From assembly GCF_020525925.1 (NCBI RefSeq), contig NZ_CP084876.1:4588001-4652000 (forward strand): a DNA stretch of 64,000 bases, read 5' to 3'. The notes under the pieces were generated by a model. That model was not told the DNA's origin, ran no database searches, and was given only the letters and a program-made list of their open reading frames with translations. Below are positions 55,012-64,000 of this stretch, one piece after another (positions within the stretch are counted from its first letter, which is position 1; each line of letters begins with the position of its first letter). The stretch is from Klebsiella quasipneumoniae subsp. quasipneumoniae (GTDB lineage Bacteria; Pseudomonadota; Gammaproteobacteria; Enterobacterales; Enterobacteriaceae). The position numbers and the translations under genes were made by a program.

Positions 55012-55557
55012 ATGAAAAAGCTTAACATCCTGATTGTTGCTGCCCTGACCGCGGTCTCTGGTTCCGCCATGGCAATGGGGTTTACCGTTGAACAAGGTAA
55101 GAATTTTACCAACCTGAATATGGAAATGGGTAAATCCTCTTCCGGCCTGTATGCCGAAAGCCACTGGCTGAAGAATACCGATGATGGTAGCCAGACCGGC
55201 GGCGTTGGCGCGGGTTACAATCTGGAAGTTGGCCCGGTGATGCTCAACGCTGGCGCGAAAGCTATCTACCTCGGGCCGAAAAAAGGCGATAACGGCGTCG
55301 CGTTTCCGGTCGGCGGCGGAGTGAACGTGGCCCTGACCGACAGCATCCACGTGTTTGGCGAAGGGTATGTCGCCCCCGACGGCCTGAACAACAGCGTGAA
55401 AAACTATGTTGAGGCGAACGGCGGCGTGAGCTGGTCCCCGGTTGGTCCACTGACCCTGAAGGTCGGTTACCGTCACGTGAGCGTTGACGGCAAAGAGGGC
55501 CGCCCAAACCACACCCTGATTGATGGCGCCTACGTGGGCGGCGGGATTACCTTCTGA
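55012..55557 (+). CDS. YfaZ-family outer membrane protein
   Basis: 181 residues from ATG 55012 with GAGGAG upstream. Signal peptide MKKLNILIVAALTAVSGSAMA, then a beta-rich domain (GFTVEQGKNFTNLNMEMGK; TLIDGAYVGGGITF at the end) like E. coli YfaZ. Outer membrane location is predicted from the family. Its stop overlaps the next start (TGATG). Confidence 0.85.
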   Translation: MKKLNILIVAALTAVSGSAMAMGFTVEQGKNFTNLNMEMGKSSSGLYAESHWLKNTDDGSQTGGVGAGYNLEVGPVMLNAGAKAIYLGPKKGDNGVAFPVGGGVNVALTDSIHVFGEGYVAPDGLNNSVKNYVEANGGVSWSPVGPLTLKVGYRHVSVDGKEGRPNHTLIDGAYVGGGITF

Positions 55558-55877
55558 TGAAATCACGTCTCGCCGCGCTCTCTGCGCTGAGCCTGGCGTT
55601 GCTGCTCACCGGCTGCACTCAGTATACCTGGGTGAAGCCGGGTTTAAGCGATGCCGACATGCATAAAAAGCTCACCGAATGTGAAGCGCAGGCCCTGGTC
55701 GATCTCCCTCCGGATAACGTGGTGACCGGGTCCAGTTCAGAAAAAACCGACAAAAAGCATAAGAAACAGGATGTTGAAACAAGTTATACGGTAGAAGACG
55801 CGAATGAATATCAGCGGGAGACCTTAGTCGACAGCTGTATGTTCAAAAGCGGCTGGGATAAAGTCGAAGTGCAATAA
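55557..55877 (+). CDS. Predicted lipoprotein
   Basis: 106 residues with a signal peptide and lipobox LLLTGC (Cys20), residue after Cys is Thr, so outer-membrane sorting is expected. The middle is lysine/aspartate-rich (SSEKTDKKHKKQDVETSY). No family was recognised. Translationally coupled to the YfaZ-like gene, so they probably work together. Confidence 0.75.
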   Translation: MKSRLAALSALSLALLLTGCTQYTWVKPGLSDADMHKKLTECEAQALVDLPPDNVVTGSSSEKTDKKHKKQDVETSYTVEDANEYQRETLVDSCMFKSGWDKVEVQ

Positions 55878-55886
55878 ATCTATTAT

Positions 55887-55916
55887 AAAAAAACCTGCCG
55901 GATGGCAGGTTTTTTT
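55887..55916. terminator. Bidirectional intrinsic terminator
   Basis: ACCTGCC-GGAT-GGCAGGT stem flanked by an A tract on the left and seven T on the right, so it ends both the lipoprotein transcript (+) and the sad-like gene (-). Confidence 0.93.
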
Positions 55917-55926
55917 ATGGTCGGGC

Positions 55927-57297
55927 TTAGCGGCGAACCACCACCAGCTTTTGGTTCACAAACTCTTTGATGCCGAGATCGGAGAGCTCCCGGCCATAAC
56001 CGGAACGCTTCACGCCGCCAAACGGCAGTTCAGGCGCGGTATCGGTCAGCCAGTTGATATAGACCATCCCGGTTTCAATGGCGGATGCCATCCGTTTAGC
56101 GCGTTCGATATCCTGACTGAACACCGCGCCGCCCAGGCCATAGTGAGAATCGTTGGCAAGCGCAATCGCCTCCTCATCGTTTTTCACCACGTAGATCTGC
56201 GCCACCGGGCCAAAGAACTCTTCGAAGTACGCCGGGTTGTCGCGGGTGATACCGGTCAGGATAGTGGGTTCAAAGAAGTTGCCGTCTCGCTCCACGGGCT
56301 TGCCGCCCAGATGCAGCGTGGCGCCATTTTTGACCGCCTCGTCAACCTGCTTGCTTAAGGTTTCCAGCGCATCTTTAGAGGAGAGCGGCCCCAGCGTGGT
56401 GCTTTCATCCAGCGGATCGCCTATTTTTACCTGGCGAAACGCCTCGCTAAATTTCGTCAGAAACGACTCAGCGATGTTCTCATGCAGGATAAACCGCTTG
56501 GCGGCAGTACACACCTGGCCGGCGTTGTTCAGCCGCGCCTGGACGCCGATTTTCACCGCGCGATCGAGGTCGGCATCGTCGAGCACCACAAACACATCGT
56601 TGCCGCCGAGTTCCAGGGTCGATTTTTTAATATGCTTCGCCGCCTGCGCCGCCACCACGCTGCCAGCTTTTTCCGACCCGGTCAGCGCCGCGCCCTGCAC
56701 ACGATCGTCGGCGATAATCTTCGCCACCTGATCCTGGGAGATAAACAGATTGGTCCACGCCCCTTCCGGTGCGCCGGCCTCGCGCACCAGATGAGCAAAG
56801 GTCTCCGCGCAGTGCGGCACAATGCTGGCGTGTTTGGCGATAACCGGGTTCCCGGCCGCCAGGTTTGGCGCCAGGACGCGCATCAGCTGGTAATAGGGGA
56901 AGTTCCACGGTTCCACCGCCACTAATACGCCGATGGGATGGTGTTCAACCCAGGCGTCGCCGAGTTCGGTGGGGTATTTCACCGGCGCCAGCATCGATTT
57001 GGCGTTATCGGCGTAATAGCGGGCGATTTGCGCGCACAGTTTTACTTCGCCGCGGCTCTGCTTAATGAGTTTCCCCATCTCCTCGCTGGCGATTTTCGCC
57101 AGATCTTCCGCCCGGCTGTCGATCAGATCCGCCAGCTTATGCAGCACCGCCAGACGCGGTTCAATATCGCCTTTCGCCCAGGCAGAATGATAGAGCGCAT
57201 CCGCCTGCCGCAGCGCCGCCTCCACGTCCGCATCGCTGTGCGCCGGGTACGTTTTAATAAGCTGATTGTTCGCAGGATTCACCGTCTGATAGGCCAT
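55927..57297 (-). CDS. sad: NAD-dependent succinate semialdehyde dehydrogenase, Sad/YneI-like
   Basis: 456 residues, ALDH family of the short YneI branch (WVEHHPIGVLVAVEPWNFPYYQ; Glu in LELGGND; catalytic Cys in NNAGQVCTAAKRF). AAGGAG before the ATG. Could oxidise succinate semialdehyde made by HpaI about 10 kb away. Gene name based on similarity to E. coli YneI; not regulated with hpa as far as the sequence shows. Confidence 0.82.
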   Translation of the reverse strand: MAYQTVNPANNQLIKTYPAHSDADVEAALRQADALYHSAWAKGDIEPRLAVLHKLADLIDSRAEDLAKIASEEMGKLIKQSRGEVKLCAQIARYYADNAKSMLAPVKYPTELGDAWVEHHPIGVLVAVEPWNFPYYQLMRVLAPNLAAGNPVIAKHASIVPHCAETFAHLVREAGAPEGAWTNLFISQDQVAKIIADDRVQGAALTGSEKAGSVVAAQAAKHIKKSTLELGGNDVFVVLDDADLDRAVKIGVQARLNNAGQVCTAAKRFILHENIAESFLTKFSEAFRQVKIGDPLDESTTLGPLSSKDALETLSKQVDEAVKNGATLHLGGKPVERDGNFFEPTILTGITRDNPAYFEEFFGPVAQIYVVKNDEEAIALANDSHYGLGGAVFSQDIERAKRMASAIETGMVYINWLTDTAPELPFGGVKRSGYGRELSDLGIKEFVNQKLVVVRR

Positions 57298-57456
57298 ATC
57301 GCATGTCTCCTTGTTATCGCTATTAAGGCAGTCAAAAATGCCGTTAAGGATATTAAGGGTAGTCGAGATGGCTGGCGATGCGGGTAAAGTTAGGTATATC
57401 CGGAATATTCCATAACGGTGGCTAACCGGGGCGACCGTCAGGCCGTCCCGGCGTTA

Positions 57457-57630
57457 TCAATGCGCCAGCGCGGCGATCTCGTCGGCGGTCAGGCCGGTGA
57501 TTTTCACCACCGTCTCGCGGGCAATGCCGTCGGCCAGCATCCTCTGGGCAATGCGCAGCGCCTCGGCATGCTGTCCTTCACGCTTGCCTTTTCTGCGCCA
57601 CACTTCCTGTAATCGTTCGGCGATGGTCAT
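57457..57630 (-). CDS. Intragenic C-terminal small protein of rpn copy 2
   Basis: In-frame ATG 57630 is preceded by AGGGAG and a 6-nt spacer. It would give 57 residues, [20 protein letters not shown]..., at exactly the place of the internal start in copy 1 ([11 protein letters not shown]). The conserved position in both genes supports a translated product. Confidence 0.65.
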   Translation of the reverse strand: MTIAERLQEVWRRKGKREGQHAEALRIAQRMLADGIARETVVKITGLTADEIAALAH

Positions 57631-58359
57631 CAATCTCTCCCTGTGCTGAGGAACCCGTTGCGCCACTTCCTGGATAAACCGGCCAAAGCGACGCGCGTTG
57701 CCAGTCTGCAGTAGATAATTAAACAGCGTTTTTATCTGCCTGTCATTAGCGTCACCGCTAAGTAAAATCGTCGTCAGCTGCTCAACAATCGCCATTAAAT
57801 CGCGCTGGCGAATATGCTTCTGTATCAGCTCGAGTAATGCCACCCGCCGGTGACGAACGATCTCATCGTCGGGGATCACCGTGATATCCACCAGCGGAAA
57901 GGGCGAGGCATAAAGCTCCCTCGCCAGCTGTGGATCGGCAAAGCAGTCCAGCCAGCTGAGCGACCACGGGTATGGCGTGGTCGCTCCGTGATAGAACAGC
58001 ATCGGCACCACCAGCGGCAGTCTGGTATGACCGTTATCCAGATGGCGCTGCATCGCGGCGATGGCGTAGCGCATCAGGCGAAAAGCCATTTGCACGTCCG
58101 GTGAGCTCTGATGTTCGATAACCACATAAATGTATCCCTTGCCAGACGCGGTTTTGAGTGACCACAGCACATCGGAGTACCAGGCCCGCAGGCTCTCCTC
58201 GATAAAGCTTGCCGACTCCAGCTGTAAGGTATCGAGGTCGCAGCGCTGACGCAGCGCAGGCGGTAGATGGATCGCCAGGAAATCACGCGCGATGTCGGCC
58301 TGAGTGAGAAACTGTTTAAACACCGCATCATGCGGCGTCGAGGTGGTGCCCTTTGCCAT
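57457..58359 (-). CDS. Rpn-family recombination-promoting nuclease, copy 2
   Basis: 300 residues, [18 protein letters not shown]. Same layout as the gene at 12193: catalytic-type Asp in YSDVLWSLK (about 63), VVIEHQS (about 82-84), and a C-terminal [13 protein letters not shown] segment. It lacks the tandem EGR repeats of copy 1, having only one such unit (KREG). AGGGATGAG lies upstream. The two paralogues flank 45 kb of mostly accessory DNA. Confidence 0.88.
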   Translation of the reverse strand: MAKGTTSTPHDAVFKQFLTQADIARDFLAIHLPPALRQRCDLDTLQLESASFIEESLRAWYSDVLWSLKTASGKGYIYVVIEHQSSPDVQMAFRLMRYAIAAMQRHLDNGHTRLPLVVPMLFYHGATTPYPWSLSWLDCFADPQLARELYASPFPLVDITVIPDDEIVRHRRVALLELIQKHIRQRDLMAIVEQLTTILLSGDANDRQIKTLFNYLLQTGNARRFGRFIQEVAQRVPQHRERLMTIAERLQEVWRRKGKREGQHAEALRIAQRMLADGIARETVVKITGLTADEIAALAH

Positions 58360-58574
58360 CGGCTCATCCCTGCCTGCTTATCCTGCAGGGACTCTACCTC
58401 CCATGAATGTCGCTGACACCCCGGAAACCGGGATTTTACATTCCGCGACGAAAACATATTTCCCCGGACTGCAAGCGTGACATCCTTTTTCGACGCGGTA
58501 CGCAAATCCCGGCGGGCGACAGCCTCGGCGCAGCATGCTATAAACGATTTATCCCCTCAGCAAAGGTCGATGCG

Positions 58575-59390
58575 GTGAACCATACCCGAGATATTCCCCA
58601 AACCTTCTGGCGAGACGATCGCCTGCCGTGGCTGGAGCTGCGCAGCACCTGGCGCAGCCGTCAGGCCTATAAGCGCCACAGCCACCCGCAGCTCTCGGTG
58701 GGGGCGATTATCGACGGTGAAACGCGCTGCCTGTGCAATGGTCAGGAATATCTCCTGCAGCCCGGGGATCTGATCGTGATCCCGCCGCACGCGCCGCATA
58801 GCTGTAATCCGCTGCGTGACCGGCCGCGCAGCTATCATATGCTGTACCTGGAGGCGGCATGGTGCCATGCGCAGCGTCCAGATATTCCCCCTGGCGCCAG
58901 TATCACCTCGCCGCAGCCGCTGCTGCGCGACAGCCCTCTCTTTGCCTGCTTCCAGCAGATTGTCGCCCTGATGAGCCGCGGCCGTATTGAGCAACTGCCC
59001 GCCCGGCTGGCGCAGCTCCTGCACGCGCTGCCGCTGTGCGCCGCCGTGCCGCAGGCGCCACATCACGCCAGCGCCCTGCTGTTTCAGCGCCTGGCGACAG
59101 ATCTGCCGGCGCCGCCATCGCTGGATAAGCTGGCCCACGACAGCGCGCTACGTAAAGAGACCGTTATCCGCGCCGTGAAACAGGATACCGGCCTGACGCC
59201 CGCCAGTTTGATCAATATGGCGCGCATTGAATATGCGAAAACGCGCTTACGTGCCGGGGACCCTATTGCCGACGTCGGCTATCAGGCCGGCTTTGCCGAT
59301 CAGAGCCATTTCCATAAAACCTTCGTCAGCTATACCGCCGCCACGCCGCGGCAGTATGCGCAAAGCCGATCAATTTCCGACAATAAGTAA
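58575..59390 (+). CDS. AraC-family regulator
   Basis: 271 residues from GTG 58575 (AAAGG about nine bases upstream); the frame is open back to 58407 but those residues lack similarity and begin within the rpn promoter area. N-terminal cupin (YKRHSHPQLSVGAIIDGETRC) and C-terminal AraC HTH (LDKLAHDSALRKETVIRAVK; IADVGYQAGFADQSHFHKTF). Adjacent to a LysE-type exporter it probably controls it. Confidence 0.82.
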   Translation: MNHTRDIPQTFWRDDRLPWLELRSTWRSRQAYKRHSHPQLSVGAIIDGETRCLCNGQEYLLQPGDLIVIPPHAPHSCNPLRDRPRSYHMLYLEAAWCHAQRPDIPPGASITSPQPLLRDSPLFACFQQIVALMSRGRIEQLPARLAQLLHALPLCAAVPQAPHHASALLFQRLATDLPAPPSLDKLAHDSALRKETVIRAVKQDTGLTPASLINMARIEYAKTRLRAGDPIADVGYQAGFADQSHFHKTFVSYTAATPRQYAQSRSISDNK

Positions 59391-59437
59391 TTTTCCACCT
59401 GGCGTAGGGTGGCCTCAGCACCATTATCGAGGCCACT

Positions 59438-60100
59438 ATGAATACCTTATCGACTCTCTTCCCCGCCGCCTTTCCGGCGTTAGCCCTGTCCCACTTTGTC
59501 GCTCTGCTCAGCCCGGGCCCCGATTTTTTTCTGCTGGTCGGTTACGCTGTACGCTACCGGATCCGCGGCAGCCTCGGACTGTGTCTCGGCATCGCCGCCG
59601 GGAATGCGTTGTATATAGTCCTGGCCATCGTTGGCTGGGGGCTTCTGCGCCAGGCGCCGCTGCTGTTTTTGCTCATCGAGCTGCTGGGCGCAGGCTATTT
59701 ACTGTGGATTGGCAACCTGCTGATTCGCAGCCGTCCCGCGGCGCTGGCGGTGGAGAGTGTTCGCGCATCGTGTCCGGGGTTCGGCAAGCAGTTGCTGCTG
59801 GGGCTGGGGTCATCGCTGCTCAACCCGAAGAACGCGCTGTTTTATCTGGCGCTGATGACCTCCCTGCTGGGGCCGGCGGTTACCTTGCTGCAGCAAACGG
59901 TAAGTGGCCTGTGGATGGTCAGCGTGGTGTTCTTCTGGGATTTACTGCTGGTGAGCGCGATTGCGCTGCCGCAGGTGCAGCACCGCCTGAGCGCCATCGT
60001 CTGGCGGGTCGAGCGGGCGGCGGGGGCGATCCTGATGATGTTCGGTCTGTGGATTATCTGGCGATTTTTGCACGACCTCGCCGTCAGGTTATATGCTTAA
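59438..60100 (+). CDS. LysE/RhtB-family exporter
   Basis: 220 residues, about six membrane helices; family motif [25 protein letters not shown]. Exports amino acids or related solutes. GAGG before the ATG; overlaps yjiN by 8 bp. Probably regulated by the preceding AraC protein. Confidence 0.87.
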   Translation: MNTLSTLFPAAFPALALSHFVALLSPGPDFFLLVGYAVRYRIRGSLGLCLGIAAGNALYIVLAIVGWGLLRQAPLLFLLIELLGAGYLLWIGNLLIRSRPAALAVESVRASCPGFGKQLLLGLGSSLLNPKNALFYLALMTSLLGPAVTLLQQTVSGLWMVSVVFFWDLLLVSAIALPQVQHRLSAIVWRVERAAGAILMMFGLWIIWRFLHDLAVRLYA

Positions 60101-61385
60101 GTTTATGGAAAAACTCGCTGAACTGAAACGCGCCAAACTGCTGGCGCTGTCGCTGCTGCTGATCGCCGCCGCGCTATTTATCACCACCCTGCTGCTGCCG
60201 CCGACGCCATGGGTCAGCGCGCTGAAGGCCATTTCCGAAGCGGCGATGGTCGGGGCGCTGGCCGACTGGTTTGCGGTGGTGGCCCTGTTTCGTCGTATTC
60301 CGCTGCCCTTTGTCGCCCGCCATACCGCGATTATCCCGCGCAACAAAGATCGCATCGCCGACAACCTCGGCCGCTTTGTGGAAGAGAAGTTCCTCGATAC
60401 CCCGTCGCTGGTGGCGCTGATCCGCCGCTATCAACCAGCTCTGATGCTCGGCAACTGGTTCAGCCAGCCGGAGAACGCCCGGCGGGTCGGCCAGCACCTG
60501 CTGCAGGTGATGAGCGGTTTTCTCGAACTGACCGATGACGCCCGCATTCAGCGCCTGCTGCGGCGCGCGGTGCATAAGGCGATCGATAAGGTCGACCTGA
60601 CGCAGACCAGCGCCATGATGCTGGAGGGGCTGACCCGCGACAACCGCCATCAAAAGCTGCTGGATTCGCTGATAAATCAGCTGATCGCCCTGCTGCAGCG
60701 CGACAGCTCCCGCGCCTTTATCGCCCGCGGCATCGTACGCTGGCTGGAGACCGAACACCCGCTGAAGGCCAGGCTATTACCCACCGAGTGGCTCGGCGAG
60801 CACAGCGCCGAGATGGTCACCGACGCCGTGAATACCCTGCTGGACGAGGTCACTCACGATCGCACCCACCAGATCCGCCAGACCTTTGACCGCGCGACGC
60901 AAAAGCTAATCGATAACCTGAAATCCGACCCGGAACTGGCGCAGAAGGCCGATAACATCAAAGCCTGGCTGAAAAATGATGAGACCTTCAACCGCTATCT
61001 TGGCGAAGTGTGGGGCGACCTGCGCGGTTGGGTAAAAAACGATATCAGCAGCGACGACTCGCGTATCAAGCAGCGCATCGCCGAGGCTGGCCAGTGGTTC
61101 GGTGAAACCTTACTCCGCGACGACGCGCTGCGCGAATCGCTTAACGAACACCTGGAGCAGGCGGCGCACCGGGTGGCCCCGGAGTTCGCCGCCTTCCTCA
61201 CTCGGCATATCAGCGACACGGTGAAGAGCTGGGACGCCCGCGATATGTCGCGGCAGATCGAGCTTAATATCGGTAAAGATCTGCAGTTCATCCGCATCAA
61301 CGGCACCCTGGTCGGGGGAACCATCGGCCTGTTGTTGTGGCTGCTCTCGCAGATCCCGTCGCTGCTGCATCTGCATATTGGTTAG
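60093..61385 (+). CDS. yjiN: DUF445 membrane-associated protein YjiN
   Basis: 430 residues from ATG 60093 (AGG at short spacing, coupled to lysE-type gene); an ATG at 60105 is also in frame. N-terminal helix pair, then a long soluble part rich in helices ([20 protein letters not shown], conserved in DUF445) and one C-terminal helix. Function unknown. Matches E. coli gene order near mdtM. Confidence 0.88.
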   Translation: MLKFMEKLAELKRAKLLALSLLLIAAALFITTLLLPPTPWVSALKAISEAAMVGALADWFAVVALFRRIPLPFVARHTAIIPRNKDRIADNLGRFVEEKFLDTPSLVALIRRYQPALMLGNWFSQPENARRVGQHLLQVMSGFLELTDDARIQRLLRRAVHKAIDKVDLTQTSAMMLEGLTRDNRHQKLLDSLINQLIALLQRDSSRAFIARGIVRWLETEHPLKARLLPTEWLGEHSAEMVTDAVNTLLDEVTHDRTHQIRQTFDRATQKLIDNLKSDPELAQKADNIKAWLKNDETFNRYLGEVWGDLRGWVKNDISSDDSRIKQRIAEAGQWFGETLLRDDALRESLNEHLEQAAHRVAPEFAAFLTRHISDTVKSWDARDMSRQIELNIGKDLQFIRINGTLVGGTIGLLLWLLSQIPSLLHLHIG

Positions 61386-61438
61386 CAATGATACTATCTG
61401 AACAATAGCGCTGAAAAATATTCCACAGGGAGGGCGAG

Positions 61439-62686
61439 ATGATGCACCGGATGACCCGCTGGCTAACCCGGCACGCCGCCGCGCTGTTCTTCCCGGCGGC
61501 GCTCATTCTGTATGATTTTTCCGCCTATCTCACCACCGACCTGATCCAGCCGGGGATCCTGCACGTGGTGCGGGATTTCAACGCCGATGTGGCGCTGGCT
61601 CCAGCCTCGGTGAGCCTGTATATGGCCGGCGGCATGGCGCTGCAGTGGCTGCTGGGGCCGCTCTCTGACCGGATCGGACGGCGTCCGGTACTGCTCACCG
61701 GCGCGCTGATTTTCACCCTCGCCTGCCTGGCGACGCTGTTCACCACCTCCATGACCCAGTTCCTGATCGCCCGCTTCGTGCAGGGCACCAGCATCTGCTT
61801 TATCGCCACCGTCGGCTACGTCACCGTACAGGAAGCCTTTGAGGAAAAAAGGTCGATCAGGCTGATGGCGGTGATCACCTCCGTCGTGCTGGTGGCGCCG
61901 ATCGTCGGCCCGCTCTCCGGCGCGGCGCTGATGCATTTTATCCACTGGAAAGCGCTGTTCGGCATTATCGCCGCCATGGGGCTGGTGGCCTGGCTGGGGC
62001 TGCTGTTGACCATGCCGGAGACGGTGCGCCGCGGCGATGTGCCGTTCAGCCCCCTGGGCGTGCTGCGCGATTTTCGCAACGTCTTTCGCAACCGCATCTT
62101 TTTGCTCGGCGCCGCCACGCTGTCGCTGAGCTATATTCCGCTGATGAGCTGGGTGGCGGTATCGCCGGTGATTTTAATGGACGCCGGCGGGCTGACCACC
62201 AGCGAGTTCGCCTGGAGCCAGGTGCCGGTCTTCAGCGCCGTCATCATTGCCAACCTGTCGGTGGCGCGCTGGGTAAAAGATCCCACCCGTCCGCGCTTTG
62301 TGCTGAGCGCGGTGCCGGTACAGATGCTCGGCCTGGCCATCCTGATCGTCGGGAATCTGGCCTGGCCGCACGTCTGGCTGTGGTCGGTGCTCGGCACCTG
62401 CTTCTACGCCTTTGGCATCGGGCTGATTTTCCCGACGCTGTTCCGCTTTACCCTCTTTTCCAACGACCTGCCGAAAGGCACGGTCTCCGCCTCGCTGAAT
62501 ATCGTGATCCTCAGCGTCAGCGCCTTATCGATTGAAGGCGCGCGCTGGCTGTGGTTCCATGGCGGGAGACTGCCCTTCCACCTGTTGGCGGTGGTCGCGG
62601 GGCTCGCCGCCGCCTGCTGCCTCGCCGGACTGTTACGCCACCAGCGTCAGTGTGCGCAAGCGGTCATTGAAGCCCGGCAGTCGTGA
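61439..62686 (+). CDS. mdtM: Multidrug efflux MFS transporter MdtM
   Basis: 415 residues, 12 membrane helices; DHA1-type motif A ([17 protein letters not shown]) and motif C region ([17 protein letters not shown]). GGGAGGG precedes overlapping ATGs 61439 and 61442. Close to E. coli MdtM/YjiO, a Na+/K+/H+ antiporter and drug/bile-salt exporter. Confidence 0.9.
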   Translation: MMHRMTRWLTRHAAALFFPAALILYDFSAYLTTDLIQPGILHVVRDFNADVALAPASVSLYMAGGMALQWLLGPLSDRIGRRPVLLTGALIFTLACLATLFTTSMTQFLIARFVQGTSICFIATVGYVTVQEAFEEKRSIRLMAVITSVVLVAPIVGPLSGAALMHFIHWKALFGIIAAMGLVAWLGLLLTMPETVRRGDVPFSPLGVLRDFRNVFRNRIFLLGAATLSLSYIPLMSWVAVSPVILMDAGGLTTSEFAWSQVPVFSAVIIANLSVARWVKDPTRPRFVLSAVPVQMLGLAILIVGNLAWPHVWLWSVLGTCFYAFGIGLIFPTLFRFTLFSNDLPKGTVSASLNIVILSVSALSIEGARWLWFHGGRLPFHLLAVVAGLAAACCLAGLLRHQRQCAQAVIEARQS

Positions 62687-62711
62687 CCCCTTTTACGGAG
62701 AAAGCCCCATC

Positions 62712-62951
62712 ATGAGTGAGATTGAACTCAGCCCGGCGCAGCGCGACCTGCTGCGCGACAGGCTCAGCAGGTACTGCGAAGAGACATTTAACCTCGAACT
62801 GGAGCAGTTTGACGCTGAATTTTTTGTCGACTTTATCGCCCAGGAGCTGGGGCCGCTGTTTTACAACGCCGGTATCGAAGAGGCCATCCGCACCCATCTG
62901 GCATGGAGCGAGCGGATCCAGGAAGAGATGGATTTAAAGAAGGTCTATTAA
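62712..62951 (+). CDS. DUF2164 small protein
   Basis: 79 residues, MSEIELSPAQRDLLRDRLSR, acidic, with a conserved FFVDFIAQELGPLFYNAGIEEA core and a short C-terminal helix. Function unknown. Sits 25 bp after mdtM and may share its transcript. Confidence 0.85.
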   Translation: MSEIELSPAQRDLLRDRLSRYCEETFNLELEQFDAEFFVDFIAQELGPLFYNAGIEEAIRTHLAWSERIQEEMDLKKVY

Positions 62952-63000
62952 CGCCGCGCGCAGACGCAGGAGATCAATAAAAGCATACAAACAACGGGGT

Positions 63001-63006
63001 TATAAT
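63001..63006 (+). promoter_or_regulatory. -10 element (TATAAT) before yjiM
   Basis: Exact TATAAT 43 bp before the yjiM ATG. No convincing -35 hexamer at 17 bp, so this may be an activated or extended promoter. Confidence 0.4.
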
Positions 63007-63048
63007 GGCGACTCTTTCAGCATCTCCCGTGTACGGGGAAGGAAAACC

Positions 63049-64000
63049 ATGTCGCTTATCACCGATCTACCCGCCATTTTTGACCAGTTCTCGGAAGCTC
63101 GCCAGAAGGGCTTTCTCACCGTCATGGATCTTAAAGAGCAGAACGTGCCGCTGGTGGGCACCTACTGCACCTTTATGCCTCAGGAGATCGCCATGGCGGC
63201 GGGGGCCGTGGTGGTCTCGCTGTGCTCCACCTCCGATGAAACCATCGAGGAAGCGGAAAAAGATCTGCCGCGCAACCTCTGTCCGTTAATCAAAAGCAGC
63301 TACGGCTTCGGCAAAACCGATAAATGCCCCTACTTCTATTTCTCTGACCTGGTGGTTGGGGAAACCACCTGCGACGGCAAAAAGAAAATGTACGAGTACA
63401 TGGCCGACTTCAAGGCGGTCCACGTGATGCAGTTGCCGAACAGCGCCAGCGACGCGGCCTCCCGCGCCCTGTGGAAAGCGGAGATCCTGCGCCTGCAGCA
63501 GGTGATTGAGGCGCAGTTTGGCGCGCCGATTAGCGAGGCGGCGCTGCGCGAGGCCATCGTGCTGAAAAACCGCGAACGCCGGGCGCTGGCCCACTTTTAT
63601 CGTCTCGGGCAGCTCAATCCGCCGGCGCTCAGCGGCGGCGACATTCTGAAAGTGGTGTATGGCGCCACCTTCCGCTTCGACAAAACCGCGCTGATTGACG
63701 AGCTCAACGCCATGGCGGAGCGCATCCGTCAGGAGTGGCGGCAGGGTAAACGACTGGCCTCACGCCCGCGCATTCTGATCACCGGCTGCCCGATCGGCGG
63801 GGCGGCGGAGAAAGTGGTTCGCGCCATCGAAGAAAACGGCGGCTGGGTGGTGGGTTATGAAAACTGCACCGGCGCGAAGGCTACCGAGCGCTGCGTGGCG
63901 GAAGAGGGTGACGTCTACGACGCCTTAACCGATAAATATCTCGCCATCGGCTGCTCCTGTATTTCCCCTAACGATCAGCGCCTGCAGCTGCTGAGCCAGA
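63049..64000 (+). CDS. yjiM: YjiM, 2-hydroxyacyl-CoA dehydratase-like protein (start)
   Basis: 317 codons are in the window, open to the end, from ATG 63049 (GGAAGGAAAACC upstream). YjiM is about 383 residues, so about 65 are missing. HgdB/BadD-type D-component fold with cysteine-bearing segments (GTYCTFMPQE, NLCPLIKSSYG, KCPYFY, GCPIGG, YENCTGAK, ERCV, GCSCISP) for a [4Fe-4S] cluster. Physiological role unknown. In E. coli it forms a pair with an activator, YjiL, which would lie just outside. Confidence 0.88.
   Translation, partial: MSLITDLPAIFDQFSEARQKGFLTVMDLKEQNVPLVGTYCTFMPQEIAMAAGAVVVSLCSTSDETIEEAEKDLPRNLCPLIKSSYGFGKTDKCPYFYFSDLVVGETTCDGKKKMYEYMADFKAVHVMQLPNSASDAASRALWKAEILRLQQVIEAQFGAPISEAALREAIVLKNRERRALAHFYRLGQLNPPALSGGDILKVVYGATFRFDKTALIDELNAMAERIRQEWRQGKRLASRPRILITGCPIGGAAEKVVRAIEENGGWVVGYENCTGAKATERCVAEEGDVYDALTDKYLAIGCSCISPNDQRLQLLSQ

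Noticed and set aside
58407..58574. N-terminal extension of the AraC-type gene to 58407
   Set aside because: The extra 56 residues look non-coding and lie in the promoter region of the divergent rpn gene; GTG 58575 has a ribosome site and gives the usual length.

Overview
The window looks like a piece of an enterobacterial chromosome, most likely Klebsiella (K. pneumoniae complex) or a close relative such as Raoultella. This is inferred from gene content and order; no search was run. The backbone follows the E. coli/Salmonella order at about 99 min (fhuF, bglJ-yjjQ, yjjP-yjjB-dnaT-dnaC-yjjA-opgB, then btsT-yjiX-yjiA and yjiN-mdtM-yjiM). Between these blocks sit large catabolic insertions. The tsr chemoreceptor gene, which neighbours btsT in motile relatives, is absent, which fits a non-motile Klebsiella. 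No rRNA, tRNA, phage, transposon or CRISPR was seen.

Layout. 1-3.8 kb: end of fhuF, an orphan Lac/cellobiose-type PTS EIIC, a YbaK-like protein and the bglJ-yjjQ regulator pair. 4.0-6.1 kb: pobA-pobR for 4-hydroxybenzoate to protocatechuate. 6.4-12.1 kb: yjjP, yjjB, dnaT, dnaC, yjjA, opgB. 12.2-13.1 kb: an Rpn-family nuclease gene with an internal C-terminal reading frame behind a strong ribosome site. 13.3-20.8 kb: a mannose-family PTS operon with two deglycases (gfrABCDEF type, glucoselysine/fructoselysine), a consensus sigma-54 promoter and its LevR-type activator. 20.9-22.3 kb: two divergent GNAT genes. 22.3-29.5 kb: an RpiR regulator and a cluster joining a D-aminoacylase, RidA, a symporter, dgoK, dgoA and a divergent D-threonine-aldolase-like PLP enzyme. 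29.7-39.7 kb: hydroxyproline catabolism. 39.7-50.9 kb: complete 4-hydroxyphenylacetate (hpa) cluster. 51.2-54.6 kb: btsT-yjiX-yjiA. 55.0-57.3 kb: yfaZ-like porin, lipoprotein, sad-like dehydrogenase. 57.5-58.4 kb: a second Rpn gene with the same internal start. 58.6-64 kb: AraC-LysE pair, yjiN, mdtM, a DUF2164 gene and the start of yjiM.

Taken together the region is a catabolic hot spot. Aromatic acids (4-hydroxybenzoate, 4-hydroxyphenylacetate), Amadori compounds, hydroxyproline and probably an N-acyl-D-amino sugar acid or D-amino acid feed central metabolism, next to a pyruvate transporter. Most insertions carry their own regulator. The two observations I rate highest are the conserved intragenic start in both Rpn genes, which would give small C-terminal antitoxin-like proteins, and the 22-29.5 kb cluster, which reads chemically as a pathway from an N-acyl-D-galactosaminate-like substrate to pyruvate and glyceraldehyde 3-phosphate.
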